A DNA stretch of 64,000 nt from Bradyrhizobium sp. 195 (GTDB taxonomy: Bacteria; Pseudomonadota; Alphaproteobacteria; Rhizobiales; Xanthobacteraceae): positions 1,612,001-1,676,000 of the forward strand of contig NZ_CP082161.1 of NCBI RefSeq assembly GCF_023101665.1. Direction: 5' to 3'. Every line of letters begins with the position of its first letter. Position 1 is the first letter of the stretch. A model generated the notes under the pieces. That model saw only the letters and a program-made list of their open reading frames with translations. It did not search any database and was not told the DNA's origin. Below, piece after piece: positions 19,290 to 26,615 of the stretch. The translations under genes and the position numbers were made by a program.

Positions 19290-19457
19290 CGTGAAGCGCC
19301 GCGGCGTCGGTATTGTTCTCGTCGAGCAGAAGCTTACGGTCGCGCTAGAGATCAGTGGTCGCGTAACCATCATGGGCCACGGCAAGATCGTTACGAAGGT
19401 ACGCCCAACGAGCTGCGCTCTCGTGAGGACGTCCGGCGCCAATGGTTGGAGGTATGA
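19290..19457 (+). pseudogene. livF 3' fragment (second copy)
   Basis: This stretch is about 80 percent identical by eye to the last 160 bases of livF (16165-16325): GIVLVEQKLTVALEISGRVTIMGHGKIV followed, after a frame change, by GTPNELRSREDVRRQWLEV and a stop at 19455-19457. The rest of the gene is absent. It shows that a second, related transporter operon once lay here with aroE immediately downstream. Confidence 0.8.
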
Positions 19458-19460
19458 CGC

Positions 19461-19879
19461 ATGCGCGTAATCGACGGCAACACGAAGATCTATGGCATTA
19501 TCGCCGATCCCATCGCTCAGGTAAGAACGCCGCATTCAATGAATGAGATCATGGCCGACCGCGGGAGCGGGGCAGTCTTCGTTCCATTTCATGTCCGACC
19601 TGGCGATCTACCGACATTTGTGCCGGGCCTCAAAGTATGGCGTAACCTGCCGGCTTCAACCCTGACAATCCCACACAAGGAAGCCACGTTGGCACTGTGC
19701 GATCGGTTGGGCCCGATAGCCAAGATCTGAGGCTCGGTAGATGCGTTGCGTAAAACGTCTGATGGGGCTTGGGAAGGAGAGACTTTTGATGGCCTGGGAT
19801 TTGTAGCAGGACTGAAATCTCAGTCGCTCGATCCCGCTGGCGCAAGCGTTTATATTCAAGGAGCGGGTGGGGCGGCGAA
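19461..19879 (+). pseudogene. aroE: Shikimate dehydrogenase, truncated with internal stop
   Basis: The first 89 residues match AroE: IYGIIADPIAQVRTPHSMNEIM (the Ser-containing shikimate site) and the catalytic-Lys segment STLTIPHKEATL near residue 70. A TGA at 19728-19730 then interrupts the frame, after which the same frame continues as GSVDALRKTSDGAWEGETFDGLGF and reaches the NADP-binding start GAGGAA. At that point the gene is cut by the end of an IS66-type fragment at 19880. It begins 3 bp after the livF fragment stop. AroE reduces 3-dehydroshikimate to shikimate; this copy is dead. Confidence 0.85.
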
Positions 19880-20262
19880 GTAAGCGGTGTTTTGACCGCA
19901 CCTTTTCCTGAAGATTACGATCGGCGAGTGTGACGATCTCTGAATCGGAGAGATCGTGTTGTGTCTACGCTTGACCATACGCTTAAGCCGGAGGCAACGA
20001 CGGCGCGCCGGCTTGAGGTTATCACGGGAACGGGCCGTCGCCGGTGGTTCTCGGCAGACGACAAGGCCCGGATGATTGAAGAGACGCTTGTCCCGGGTGC
20101 GGTGGTGTCGGAAGTTGCGCGGCGGCATGGGCTTGCGCCGCAGCAGCTGTTCACGTTGCGCCGCCAGGCACGGCAACCTGCCGGGGCGGACGCTGCCAGC
20201 GAGGCGCCGCAGTTCGTGCCTGCGGTGGTGGAAGCGGCATTGCCGCAAGGCGCAGTTCGCCG
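19880..20262 (+). mobile_element. IS66-type element, 5' fragment with tnpA remnant
   Basis: It starts with an IS66-like terminal sequence GTAAGCGGTGTTTTGACCG at 19880. The frame from 19961 encodes a TnpA-like helix-turn-helix protein: RRLEVITGTGRRRWFSADDKARM, then SEVARRHGLAPQQLFTLRRQ and the FVPAVVEA segment. It breaks off at about 20262, where sequence of an IS110-type transposase begins. tnpB and tnpC of this copy are missing. This fragment truncates aroE. Confidence 0.8.
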
Positions 20263-20306
20263 GCGGGCCGTTTTGATACTGCACCGGAGCCGACAATCAC
20301 TGGTGC
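20263..20306 (+). pseudogene. IS110-type transposase fragment, left part
   Basis: These 44 bases encode AVLILHRSRQSLVR, matching the EQQAVLxLHRxRxLLVRQRT segment of IS110-family transposases. The coding continues on the other side of the IS66 element at 22775. Only a piece of the transposase is present. Confidence 0.65.
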
Positions 20307-20319
20307 GTAAGCGTCGTTT

Positions 20320-21849
20320 TCAGGCCACGGCTTTGAAGTCTTGACGGTGGTAGGCCCAGGGAAGCAACTGGTCGATCTCGCTGTTCGGATGGCTGTTGAC
20401 GATCCTGGTGAGGACGTCGGTGAGGTAAGCGAGTGGGTCGACGTCGTTCAGCTTGCACGTTTCGATCAGAGACGAGATAGCGGCCCAATGCTCGGCGCCA
20501 CCGTCGGAGCCCGCGAACAGCGCATTTTTCCGATTGAGCGCGATCGGACGGATCGAGCGTTCGAAGGCATTGTTGTCGAGCTCGATACGGCCATCATCGA
20601 TGAAGCGCGTCAGTCCCTCCCAGCGCGAGAGAGCATAGCGGATAGCCTCCGCAAGCTTGCCCTTCTGGCTGATCAGACCGAGTTTTGCGCGCAGCCACTG
20701 CTCGAATGCGTTGGCGAGTGGCTGGCTTTTCTGCTGCCGGATGAGACGCCGCTCCTCGGCGCTGCGACCACGGATGTCCTTCTCGATGGCGTAAAACTCG
20801 GCAATGCGCTTGAGCGCCTCGCTCGCAATGGGCGCCGGGCCAGGGGTGGCAAGTTCATAGAAGTTGCGCCGCATGTGCGCCCAGCAGAACGCCAGCTGGA
20901 CGTCGCCGCGCTCGGCGAGCTTGCGGTAGCCGGCATAGCCGTCGACCTGCAGGATCCCCTTGAAGCCGTCGAGATGAGCGATCGGCCGCTCGGCCTTGCG
21001 GTCGGGTGCATAGACATAGACGACGCCCGGTGGATCGGCGCCGCCCCATGGCCGGTCGTCAGCGGCATAGGCCCAGAGCTGGCCGGTCTTGGTGCGGCCG
21101 CGGCCGGGATCGAGCACCGGCATCGTCGTCTCGTCGGCAAACAGTTTTGATCTCTGCCTGAGCTTGCCGAGCAGACGCTCGTGCAGCGGACGCAGGTGCC
21201 AGGCGGCATGGCCGACCCAGTCCGCCAACGTCGAACGATCGAGATCGATGCCCTGGCGGGCGTAAATCTGGGCCTGCCGGTACAGCGGCAGATGATCGGC
21301 ATATTTGGATACCAGCACTTGGGCGATAGTGGCCTCGGTCGGCAATCCGCCCTCGATCAGCCGGGCCGGAGCAGGCGCCTGCACGACACCGTCTTCGCAC
21401 GATCGGCAGGCGTATTTGGGCCGCCGGATGACGAGCACCCGGAACTGCGCCGGCACCATGTCCAGCCGCTCGCTTCTATCCTCGCCGATCCGATGCAGTT
21501 CGCCTTTGCAACAGGGGCATGTCCTGTCGTCGACATCGACGACGACCTCGATCCTCGGCAAATGCTGCGGCAGTGCTCCACGATTAATGCGGCGCTTGCG
21601 AGCCCGCGCCGCGCGGGCATCAGGCGCGCTTTCGTCCTGCTCTGCCTCACCGGATGCTCCGACCTGCTCGACGTCTTCCAGACCCAGCAGCATCTGCTCC
21701 TCGGGCAGCGTCTCGGCCCGGCGGCCAAAGCGATGTCGCTGCAGCTCCTTGATGATCTGACGCAGCCGTTCGCTCTCGCAGCGCTCGGCGAGCAGCATCG
21801 CTTTCAGCGTCTGAAGGTCATCAGGCAGGGCGTCGCTCGGCACCAACAA
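20320..21849 (-). CDS. tnpC: IS66 family transposase TnpC
   Basis: A 509-residue transposase. It has an N-terminal leucine-rich helix (LKAMLLAERCESERLRQIIKEL), a HRFGRRAE motif, a zinc-finger-like CPCCKGELHRIGED near residue 115, and a second CxxC in YACRSCEDGV. The catalytic domain shows DETTMPVLDPGRGRTKTGQLWAYA near 240, VDGYAGYRKLAERG near 300, CWAHMRRNFYE near 320, and ELDNNAFERSIRPIALNRKN near 425. All are typical of IS66 TnpC. The frame is intact. It ends inside the terminal repeat region of the element. Confidence 0.93.
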   Translation of the reverse strand: MLVPSDALPDDLQTLKAMLLAERCESERLRQIIKELQRHRFGRRAETLPEEQMLLGLEDVEQVGASGEAEQDESAPDARAARARKRRINRGALPQHLPRIEVVVDVDDRTCPCCKGELHRIGEDRSERLDMVPAQFRVLVIRRPKYACRSCEDGVVQAPAPARLIEGGLPTEATIAQVLVSKYADHLPLYRQAQIYARQGIDLDRSTLADWVGHAAWHLRPLHERLLGKLRQRSKLFADETTMPVLDPGRGRTKTGQLWAYAADDRPWGGADPPGVVYVYAPDRKAERPIAHLDGFKGILQVDGYAGYRKLAERGDVQLAFCWAHMRRNFYELATPGPAPIASEALKRIAEFYAIEKDIRGRSAEERRLIRQQKSQPLANAFEQWLRAKLGLISQKGKLAEAIRYALSRWEGLTRFIDDGRIELDNNAFERSIRPIALNRKNALFAGSDGGAEHWAAISSLIETCKLNDVDPLAYLTDVLTRIVNSHPNSEIDQLLPWAYHRQDFKAVA

Positions 21850-21923
21850 ATCAGATCATATTCGCCGGAACTTTGCGACGATCTCGACCGCCCTGATTCA
21901 CTTCGCCGCAGTGCTGCCAACAG

Positions 21924-22259
21924 CTATCCGGGCTGCGTTGGCTTTGCCGTCTCCCGTGCCTCATGGACACGCCGCCCCGACAATTGAGCCGCCGACAAAC
22001 GCATCACGCCGTCTTCGATCTTCGGCCAGCGGAAGATGCCGTCCTCCAAGCGCTTCGCAAACAGGCACAGACCCGTTCCATCCCAGAAGATCAGCTTGAT
22101 CCGGTCCGCGCGTTTGGCTCGGAACACATAGACCGTGCCCGAGAACGGATCGGCCAGCATGCGCTCGCGCACCAGTGTGGCTAACCCTTCGGCGCCCTTG
22201 CGGAAGTCGACCGGCTTGGTCGCCACCATCACCCGAACCGGACCCGTTGGGCCGATCAA
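21924..22259 (-). CDS. tnpB: IS66 family accessory protein TnpB
   Basis: A 111-residue protein of the IS66 Orf2 (TnpB) family: PVRVMVATKPVDFRKGAEGL near the start, FSGTVYVFRAKRADRIKLIFWDG in the middle, and RLEDGIFRWP toward the end. Its start overlaps the tnpA stop by four bases, suggesting translational coupling. It is required with TnpA and TnpC for transposition of IS66 elements; its biochemical role is not settled. Intact. Confidence 0.93.
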   Translation of the reverse strand: MIGPTGPVRVMVATKPVDFRKGAEGLATLVRERMLADPFSGTVYVFRAKRADRIKLIFWDGTGLCLFAKRLEDGIFRWPKIEDGVMRLSAAQLSGRRVHEARETAKPTQPG

Positions 22260-22717
22260 CGGCTCGCCTTCAGCGCCCGGACGATGGCTGCGATCGTGTT
22301 GGCGTCCGCGCCGCGGCTGGCCCGGATCGTCACCCCGTCGACCTCAACTTCGATCATTCCGACATCGGCCTCGGACTTGCATCGCGGTGCTTTGCGCCGC
22401 CGGCGAAGCGCGGGCGTCGATGCGTCCACATCGACCACCGCCGGCACAAACTGCAATTCTTCCGCTTCAGATTGCCTGGCCGCAGCTTCTCTCAGTAGAC
22501 GGCGCCAGCCAAACAATTGCTGCGGCGACAGACCATGGCGCCGAGCCACGGCACAGACTGACTCCCCACTCGTCTCGATCTCCGCGACAATCCGTGCCTT
22601 GTCCTCGTCGCTCCACTTCCGCCGCCGACCAGCTCCAGTGAAGACTTCCAGCCGCCGGACCGGCTCCATGATAGCACTATGCACTGTGTCCATTCTAAGC
22701 CCAACGGTCAAAACCAA
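22256..22717 (-). CDS. tnpA: IS66 family accessory protein TnpA
   Basis: A 153-residue IS66 Orf1 protein with a helix-turn-helix: RRRKWSDEDKARIVAEIETSGESVCAVARRHGLSPQQLFGWRR. It ends with the conserved segment IEVEVDGVTIRASRGADANTIAAIVRAL. The start may be internal (ATG at about 22669, preceding EPVRRLEVFTG). It overlaps tnpB and belongs to the same transcription unit. Intact. Confidence 0.9.
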   Translation of the reverse strand: MVLTVGLRMDTVHSAIMEPVRRLEVFTGAGRRRKWSDEDKARIVAEIETSGESVCAVARRHGLSPQQLFGWRRLLREAAARQSEAEELQFVPAVVDVDASTPALRRRRKAPRCKSEADVGMIEVEVDGVTIRASRGADANTIAAIVRALKASR

Positions 22718-22774
22718 ACCGCAGACTCGCAGATCAGCACGTCATCCGGAAGGTGGCCGCAAAACATCGCTTAC

Positions 22775-22930
22775 GCTGGTGCGCCAGCGTACCAATGTTG
22801 AGCAATGCACTGCGCGGGCACCTGGCCGAACTCGGCATCGCGTCGGCCAAGGGGCGCAACGGGACAGCGGAGTTACTAAGGATTATCGATTGTCGGAGGC
22901 GAGAGATATACAAGGAACCGAAGTTTGAGC
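22775..22930 (+). pseudogene. IS110-type transposase fragment, right part
   Basis: Continuation of the IS110 fragment: LVRQRT, then after a frame change LSNALRGHLAELGIASAKGR, the segment that in IS110 transposases follows the LLVRQRTQ motif. Only about 50 residues are present and the frame is broken. Confidence 0.65.
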
Positions 22931-23497
22931 TGGCGGCATGAGGCATGCCGACAACGAGATGGCAACACCAATAGGCGAGGGCACGATTTAATGCAGATAC
23001 GGTCGTTCCGGGAATCGGGAGAACCCGCTTTCAGACGGTCCACGCCCGGTGGGCGAGGTCGAACATCGCGAAGGCGGAAATGATGAGGCTTGCCCCGGGA
23101 GGACGACGCTCGCACTTGGACACCAGACTCAGTGTGCGTGGCTTGAGGATGGGCATGTGACCCGATGAGGCAATTTTCGCGCCTTATTACTCGAGCGTGG
23201 CGGACTTCGGTCCGCCTGCGCGGACGCGCTCTTGTGTCACATACCAGATTAGGTAAGCATGAAGATCAGCCACCGTGCTGTACATAGCCGATCCGCGCTG
23301 GAAGATCGTGGTCGCCGTCTGCGCGAAGAGAACCACGATGTGGTTGCCGCGGCGCCTTGATCTGCTTTGATTCCGCTCGACGGCCAAATAGAAGAAAAGC
23401 GTAATGGAGTTTTCTGTGATTGCAGCTCTGGCCGCCCAACTAAAGTTTCTTCCTTCTGGATCAGCCATGAGAAGGCTCAGTACCGGCGTCGGTTGCG
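22931..23497 (-). other. Region with no assignable gene
   Basis: About 560 bases. A minus-strand open frame of 93 codons (23187-23468) contains the segment ATTIFQRGSAMYSTVADLHAYLIWYVTQE, which has a protein-like composition, but I do not recognise it and see no ribosome-binding site. It lies just downstream of the aminotransferase gene. It may be a relic of another mobile element. Confidence 0.35.
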
Positions 23498-24607
23498 CTA
23501 ATCAGAGATGTCTTTCAGTGCTTCCGCCAAAAGCCTATTGTCGTCTTCAGTGCGGCTTGCGATGCGCAAGAATCGTTTGCCATTCTGAAGCGTCTTGCCG
23601 CCACTGTGCCTGATCAATATCCGTCTATCCTTTAAGAGTTTTGAGGCGATCACGTCTCCATCCGGCCAATCGGGCGGGAGTTCACAGAACACGAAATTTG
23701 CGTCGGGCTTCAGAACTCTCATTCCGTCGATGCGGCGCAGGTCTGCGTATAGTTTGTCCCTGTCGCTGCCTACCCTCACCCAACTCTGCTTTGCCGCGTG
23801 CGCCAGGTGAGGAAGCTTGCTTAGAAAAAACTCAGCAAACGTATTGACATTCCACGTGGGGAGGGCGGCTCTAATTTCGTCCATCGTCTGTACATTTGCT
23901 GATGCCGCATACCCCATCCGTAAACCGCATGTCCCGTAAATCTTTCCCAGGCTTTTGAGAACGATCACATTGGGAAATTCGAGCAAGTGATTTTCCAGGC
24001 TCGCACTTCGCCCGAGCTCACTAAACTCGATAAATGACTCATCGATCATTAGGAGTTGCTGTTGAGCTCGAAGCGCGGAAGCGAGATATAGTAAATCCGC
24101 ATAGGGAACCATCCGCGAAGTGGGATTATTCGGCGATATCACGATTGCGCCGTCGACACCATTTGTACGCGCAAATGCTGCATAGCGGTGCACATCGAGT
24201 TCAAAATCTGGCGGTGCCAGGAAAAAGCGTGACAACCGCCCGGGCAAGGCGGTGGTTTCATAGGGATTGAAGGTTGGGACCGGGACAGCAATCCTCATAC
24301 CCAGTCGGCCAAGGAGGATGGGAATCAGTTCAGCCACGCCATTGCAAATGACAAGATTATTCGCCGGCGTCTTCACCGCATCCGCAAGAAGCTGGACCAT
24401 CTGCGCATTAGGAGAGGGATAGCAAGTAATAAGCCCCGGTAGAGCGTTCTTAAGTTCGTCAAGGAACGCCTGCGGTGGAAAATACGGATTTACCAGAAGG
24501 ACGAAGTCCTTGATGTCATATTTCCAATAGCCGCCGGGGAATCGGTTGACCAGGTCAGAGACCTCGTCCGACCTAAGGGATACGTCCATTTGTGCTGCGC
24601 TGTTCAT
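23498..24607 (-). CDS. HisC/CobD-like PLP-dependent aminotransferase (phosphonate locus)
   Basis: A 369-residue fold-type I aminotransferase. The cofactor motifs are complete: ICNGVAELI near residue 88, SPNNPTS at 158-164, MIDESFIEF with the PLP Asp at 189, and the Schiff-base Lys at about 222 in KSLGKIYGTCGLRMGY. A phosphate-handling Arg is likely in GLRMGY, and a C-terminal RHSG/FLRIASR segment provides the carboxylate Arg. HisC-like enzymes act on phosphorylated amino compounds. Beside PEP mutase this suggests transamination of phosphonopyruvate to phosphonoalanine, or of a derived aldehyde to aminoethylphosphonate. It is last in a four-gene minus-strand array, 231 bp after the CDP-alcohol transferase. 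Family assignment is firm; the substrate is inference. Confidence 0.87.
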   Translation of the reverse strand: MNSAAQMDVSLRSDEVSDLVNRFPGGYWKYDIKDFVLLVNPYFPPQAFLDELKNALPGLITCYPSPNAQMVQLLADAVKTPANNLVICNGVAELIPILLGRLGMRIAVPVPTFNPYETTALPGRLSRFFLAPPDFELDVHRYAAFARTNGVDGAIVISPNNPTSRMVPYADLLYLASALRAQQQLLMIDESFIEFSELGRSASLENHLLEFPNVIVLKSLGKIYGTCGLRMGYAASANVQTMDEIRAALPTWNVNTFAEFFLSKLPHLAHAAKQSWVRVGSDRDKLYADLRRIDGMRVLKPDANFVFCELPPDWPDGDVIASKLLKDRRILIRHSGGKTLQNGKRFLRIASRTEDDNRLLAEALKDISD

Positions 24608-24838
24608 GAGTGCGACTAGCTCAACGTTTCAGGACAAACGAAAATTGCAAGATGGTCGCGATCTCTCGACAAGCTCCCGGCGAACAAGTATCGAGCAGTG
24701 CCGGTCCGTGCGGAAATGTTCTCGAACAAGTCTGGGGCACGCCGCGGTTCGCGAGACTACACGTCATCATGTGACCTGCATGGAGTGAAGCCTGCAAGCC
24801 CGAGAAGGCCATTCGCTGGATCATACTTCCATCCGCAA

Positions 24839-25450
24839 TCAAAAGGAGCGACTGGCTAAAACCACCGATGACGCGACGGCGAAGATGCTTATTGCCGTGT
24901 ACATTGTTGCGCTGAGTGGTGGCACGCGAAAAGGCGCGACATGCGCTATAGCGAGCAGCAAGAAGGCAATGTTCACGACGTCAGGAAATGCTTCGGCAGG
25001 AATAAGAGACTTAAAAAGAAATAGAAGCGCCAGGAGCGGCACGTCGTATGACAAGGGGACACCCAAGAAGCGTCCGTCACGCGACCTGCCAAAGTTCGCA
25101 AAGTAGCTAAGCCTTATTGCTCCCGTCACCAGTAGAGCGGTTGCGATCGCAAGCGCGACTTGTGAAGCTTGGCTGACTTGTACCACAACTACCGCAGGCA
25201 CAACGGCTCCATAGACGATATCTGCAAACCCGTCGAGGCTCGCTCCCATTTTTGCGACATCTGGATCGCGACCTTTGGTGCGACCTGCCACAACCCCGTC
25301 CAGGTGGTCCGATAGAACAGCCCAAAGCGCTGCTGCCACAGATAGCTCAAGGCGGTCAGAGAGAGCTAAAAACAGGCTGGCGGAGGAAAAGAGAAGACCT
25401 GTGATCGTTATCGCGTTCGCTGGATCCCAAAGGTGTTCAGCATTGAACTC
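24839..25450 (-). CDS. CDP-alcohol phosphatidyltransferase domain
   Basis: The coding sequence carries the CDP-alcohol phosphotransferase signature: SDHLDGVVAGR followed, after about ten residues, by MGASLDGFADIV, i.e. DxxDG...G...D...D with one extra residue before the Arg. Several hydrophobic segments follow, as expected for this inner-membrane family. The expected N-terminal NAITITGLLF segment lies upstream of the first canonical start (GTG at 25339) but in the same open frame, which extends back without a stop to the TGA of the preceding nucleotidyltransferase (25451-25453). No in-frame ATG, GTG or TTG exists between. An ATG at 25441-25443 behind GAGGTGAG is one frame off. So the domain is either read through from the upstream gene, frameshifted, or starts unusually. 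Confidence 0.78.
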   Translation of the reverse strand, partial: EFNAEHLWDPANAITITGLLFSSASLFLALSDRLELSVAAALWAVLSDHLDGVVAGRTKGRDPDVAKMGASLDGFADIVYGAVVPAVVVVQVSQASQVALAIATALLVTGAIRLSYFANFGRSRDGRFLGVPLSYDVPLLALLFLFKSLIPAEAFPDVVNIAFLLLAIAHVAPFRVPPLSATMYTAISIFAVASSVVLASRSF

Positions 25451-26251
25451 TCACCTCGTTTGCAAATCACGTCTCGCCGCGTAGGTATTCGTTCGGTCCT
25501 TGAAAATGCGCTCGGCAATCTCCAGATCGTCAGCATTATCAATTTCGTACCAGCTGAGGCCATCGCATCGCGCCGCTGCGAGCTGTAGGCCTCGCCTCTC
25601 TATCAGATAACTCAAAAGTTCTTCGGTGTAGGTCTGCCTAGCTCCAGCGGCGATGATATCGTCCAGCGTCGGAACGATCGTTGCCTTGAGTGTCGGCGCC
25701 GAAAGCCGTAGGAGGTTCATCGTCTTGAAAAGCTTTGGGCCATCCGCAACAAGATTTGCCGCGGTTTGCATCAATCGAAAACCTGAGATGAAGCAGTTCT
25801 GCGACAACAGAACGGCCGACCCTTCCATTGAATCATCGAAGGGAACGACTGCAGCGACGTCAGTCCCCCGGCAGGCCATCAAGTGTCGCAGCGCATCCTC
25901 TTCGAAAAAGACGTCGCCCTCGAGAAGAAAGCAATCTCCGGAGAGGAGAGCGTCGCGCGCCAGCCACAAAGAATAGGCGCTTCCGGTGCGGTCGAAGACC
26001 GTCGACTCGACATATTTGATTTTGAGTTCGCCAAAGTGGCTACCGCAGGCATATTGAATGGCGTCTTTGCGGTAACCTACCACGATCGTCACCTCTTCCA
26101 CGCCGACAGATTCCAGATTGTGCAGAGCGTTGTGAAGAATCGAAGTGCCGTTGACCTCGACCAGCGACTTCGGCCGCAGATCTGTCAGAGGACGCAGGCG
26201 AGAGCCGCAGCCAGCGGCGAGAATGACGGCGTTCTTGGGAGCATCGGTCAC
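25451..26251 (-). CDS. LicC/PntC-like nucleotidyltransferase (probable CTP:phosphonate or phospho-alcohol cytidylyltransferase)
   Basis: A 266-residue MobA/LicC-type nucleotidyltransferase. The N-terminal NTP-binding motif is LAAGCGSRLRPLTDLRPKSL (residues 11-30) with the activating Lys at 28. VGYRKDAI near 57, LLEGDVFFEED near 108-118 with metal-binding acidic residues, and WYEIDNADDLEIAE near the C-terminus follow the LicC/PntC pattern. Such enzymes couple CTP to phosphocholine or, in PntC, to 2-aminoethylphosphonate. Between PEP mutase and a CDP-alcohol transferase the likely job is to form a CMP-activated phosphonate in the cytosol. It is separated from the downstream transferase by one TGA in the same frame. 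Fusions of cytidylyltransferase and CDP-alcohol transferase are known (for example in di-myo-inositol phosphate synthesis). Confidence 0.85.
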   Translation of the reverse strand: MTDAPKNAVILAAGCGSRLRPLTDLRPKSLVEVNGTSILHNALHNLESVGVEEVTIVVGYRKDAIQYACGSHFGELKIKYVESTVFDRTGSAYSLWLARDALLSGDCFLLEGDVFFEEDALRHLMACRGTDVAAVVPFDDSMEGSAVLLSQNCFISGFRLMQTAANLVADGPKLFKTMNLLRLSAPTLKATIVPTLDDIIAAGARQTYTEELLSYLIERRGLQLAAARCDGLSWYEIDNADDLEIAERIFKDRTNTYAARRDLQTR

Positions 26252-26615
26252 CGTTTAGTTCCTTTTTCGTCGCGCCTCAAAGGTGAAACACCCATCGACT
26301 TCTTCGGCGCCAGCTTAGGCATGTTGAAGCGACATCAGGTCTGCCGGAGCCATCTGAAAATGGGGCCCAAGCGTGAAGGCAGACAAATGGTCCTCGTCGG
26401 TCCTTTCTCCAGAGAGAAGGGAGGCGCTGGATCCGCTGCCTCGAGCTGCCGAGATGGCAAAGTGCGCATTTCGGTTGAGTGAGGCGTGCTACGCCATCTA
26501 AGGACATCTCAGTGCAATGATTAGGCATTTGAGATTGCAGTCGAACCTGGCCAGCTAGGAAGTCCAGGACAGTAGGTCCTCGACAACGAATATGCGCTCC
26601 TGTGTCGACGAAACC
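26252..26615 (-). other. Gap between PEP mutase and nucleotidyltransferase
   Basis: About 360 bases with no recognisable gene on either strand. The gap is large for an operon, so either a small gene was lost here or a second promoter serves the downstream genes. Confidence 0.4.

Larger units (their letters stand above)
20307..22774 (-). mobile_element. Complete IS66-type element inserted in an IS110 fragment
   Basis: The element is about 2.47 kb with tnpA, tnpB and tnpC in the usual order on the minus strand. The left end reads GTAAGCGTCGTTTTCAGGCC and the right end, read inward, GTAAGCGATGTTTTGCGGCC. The flanks ACTGGTGC (20299-20306) and GCTGGTGC (22775-22782) fit an 8-bp target duplication with one mismatch. 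The insertion point is inside an IS110-type transposase fragment. Confidence 0.88.

Noticed and set aside
20341..21987. Long plus-strand frames antisense to IS66 tnpC
   Set aside because: The minus-strand tnpC is complete and recognisable; the antisense frames have no family resemblance.
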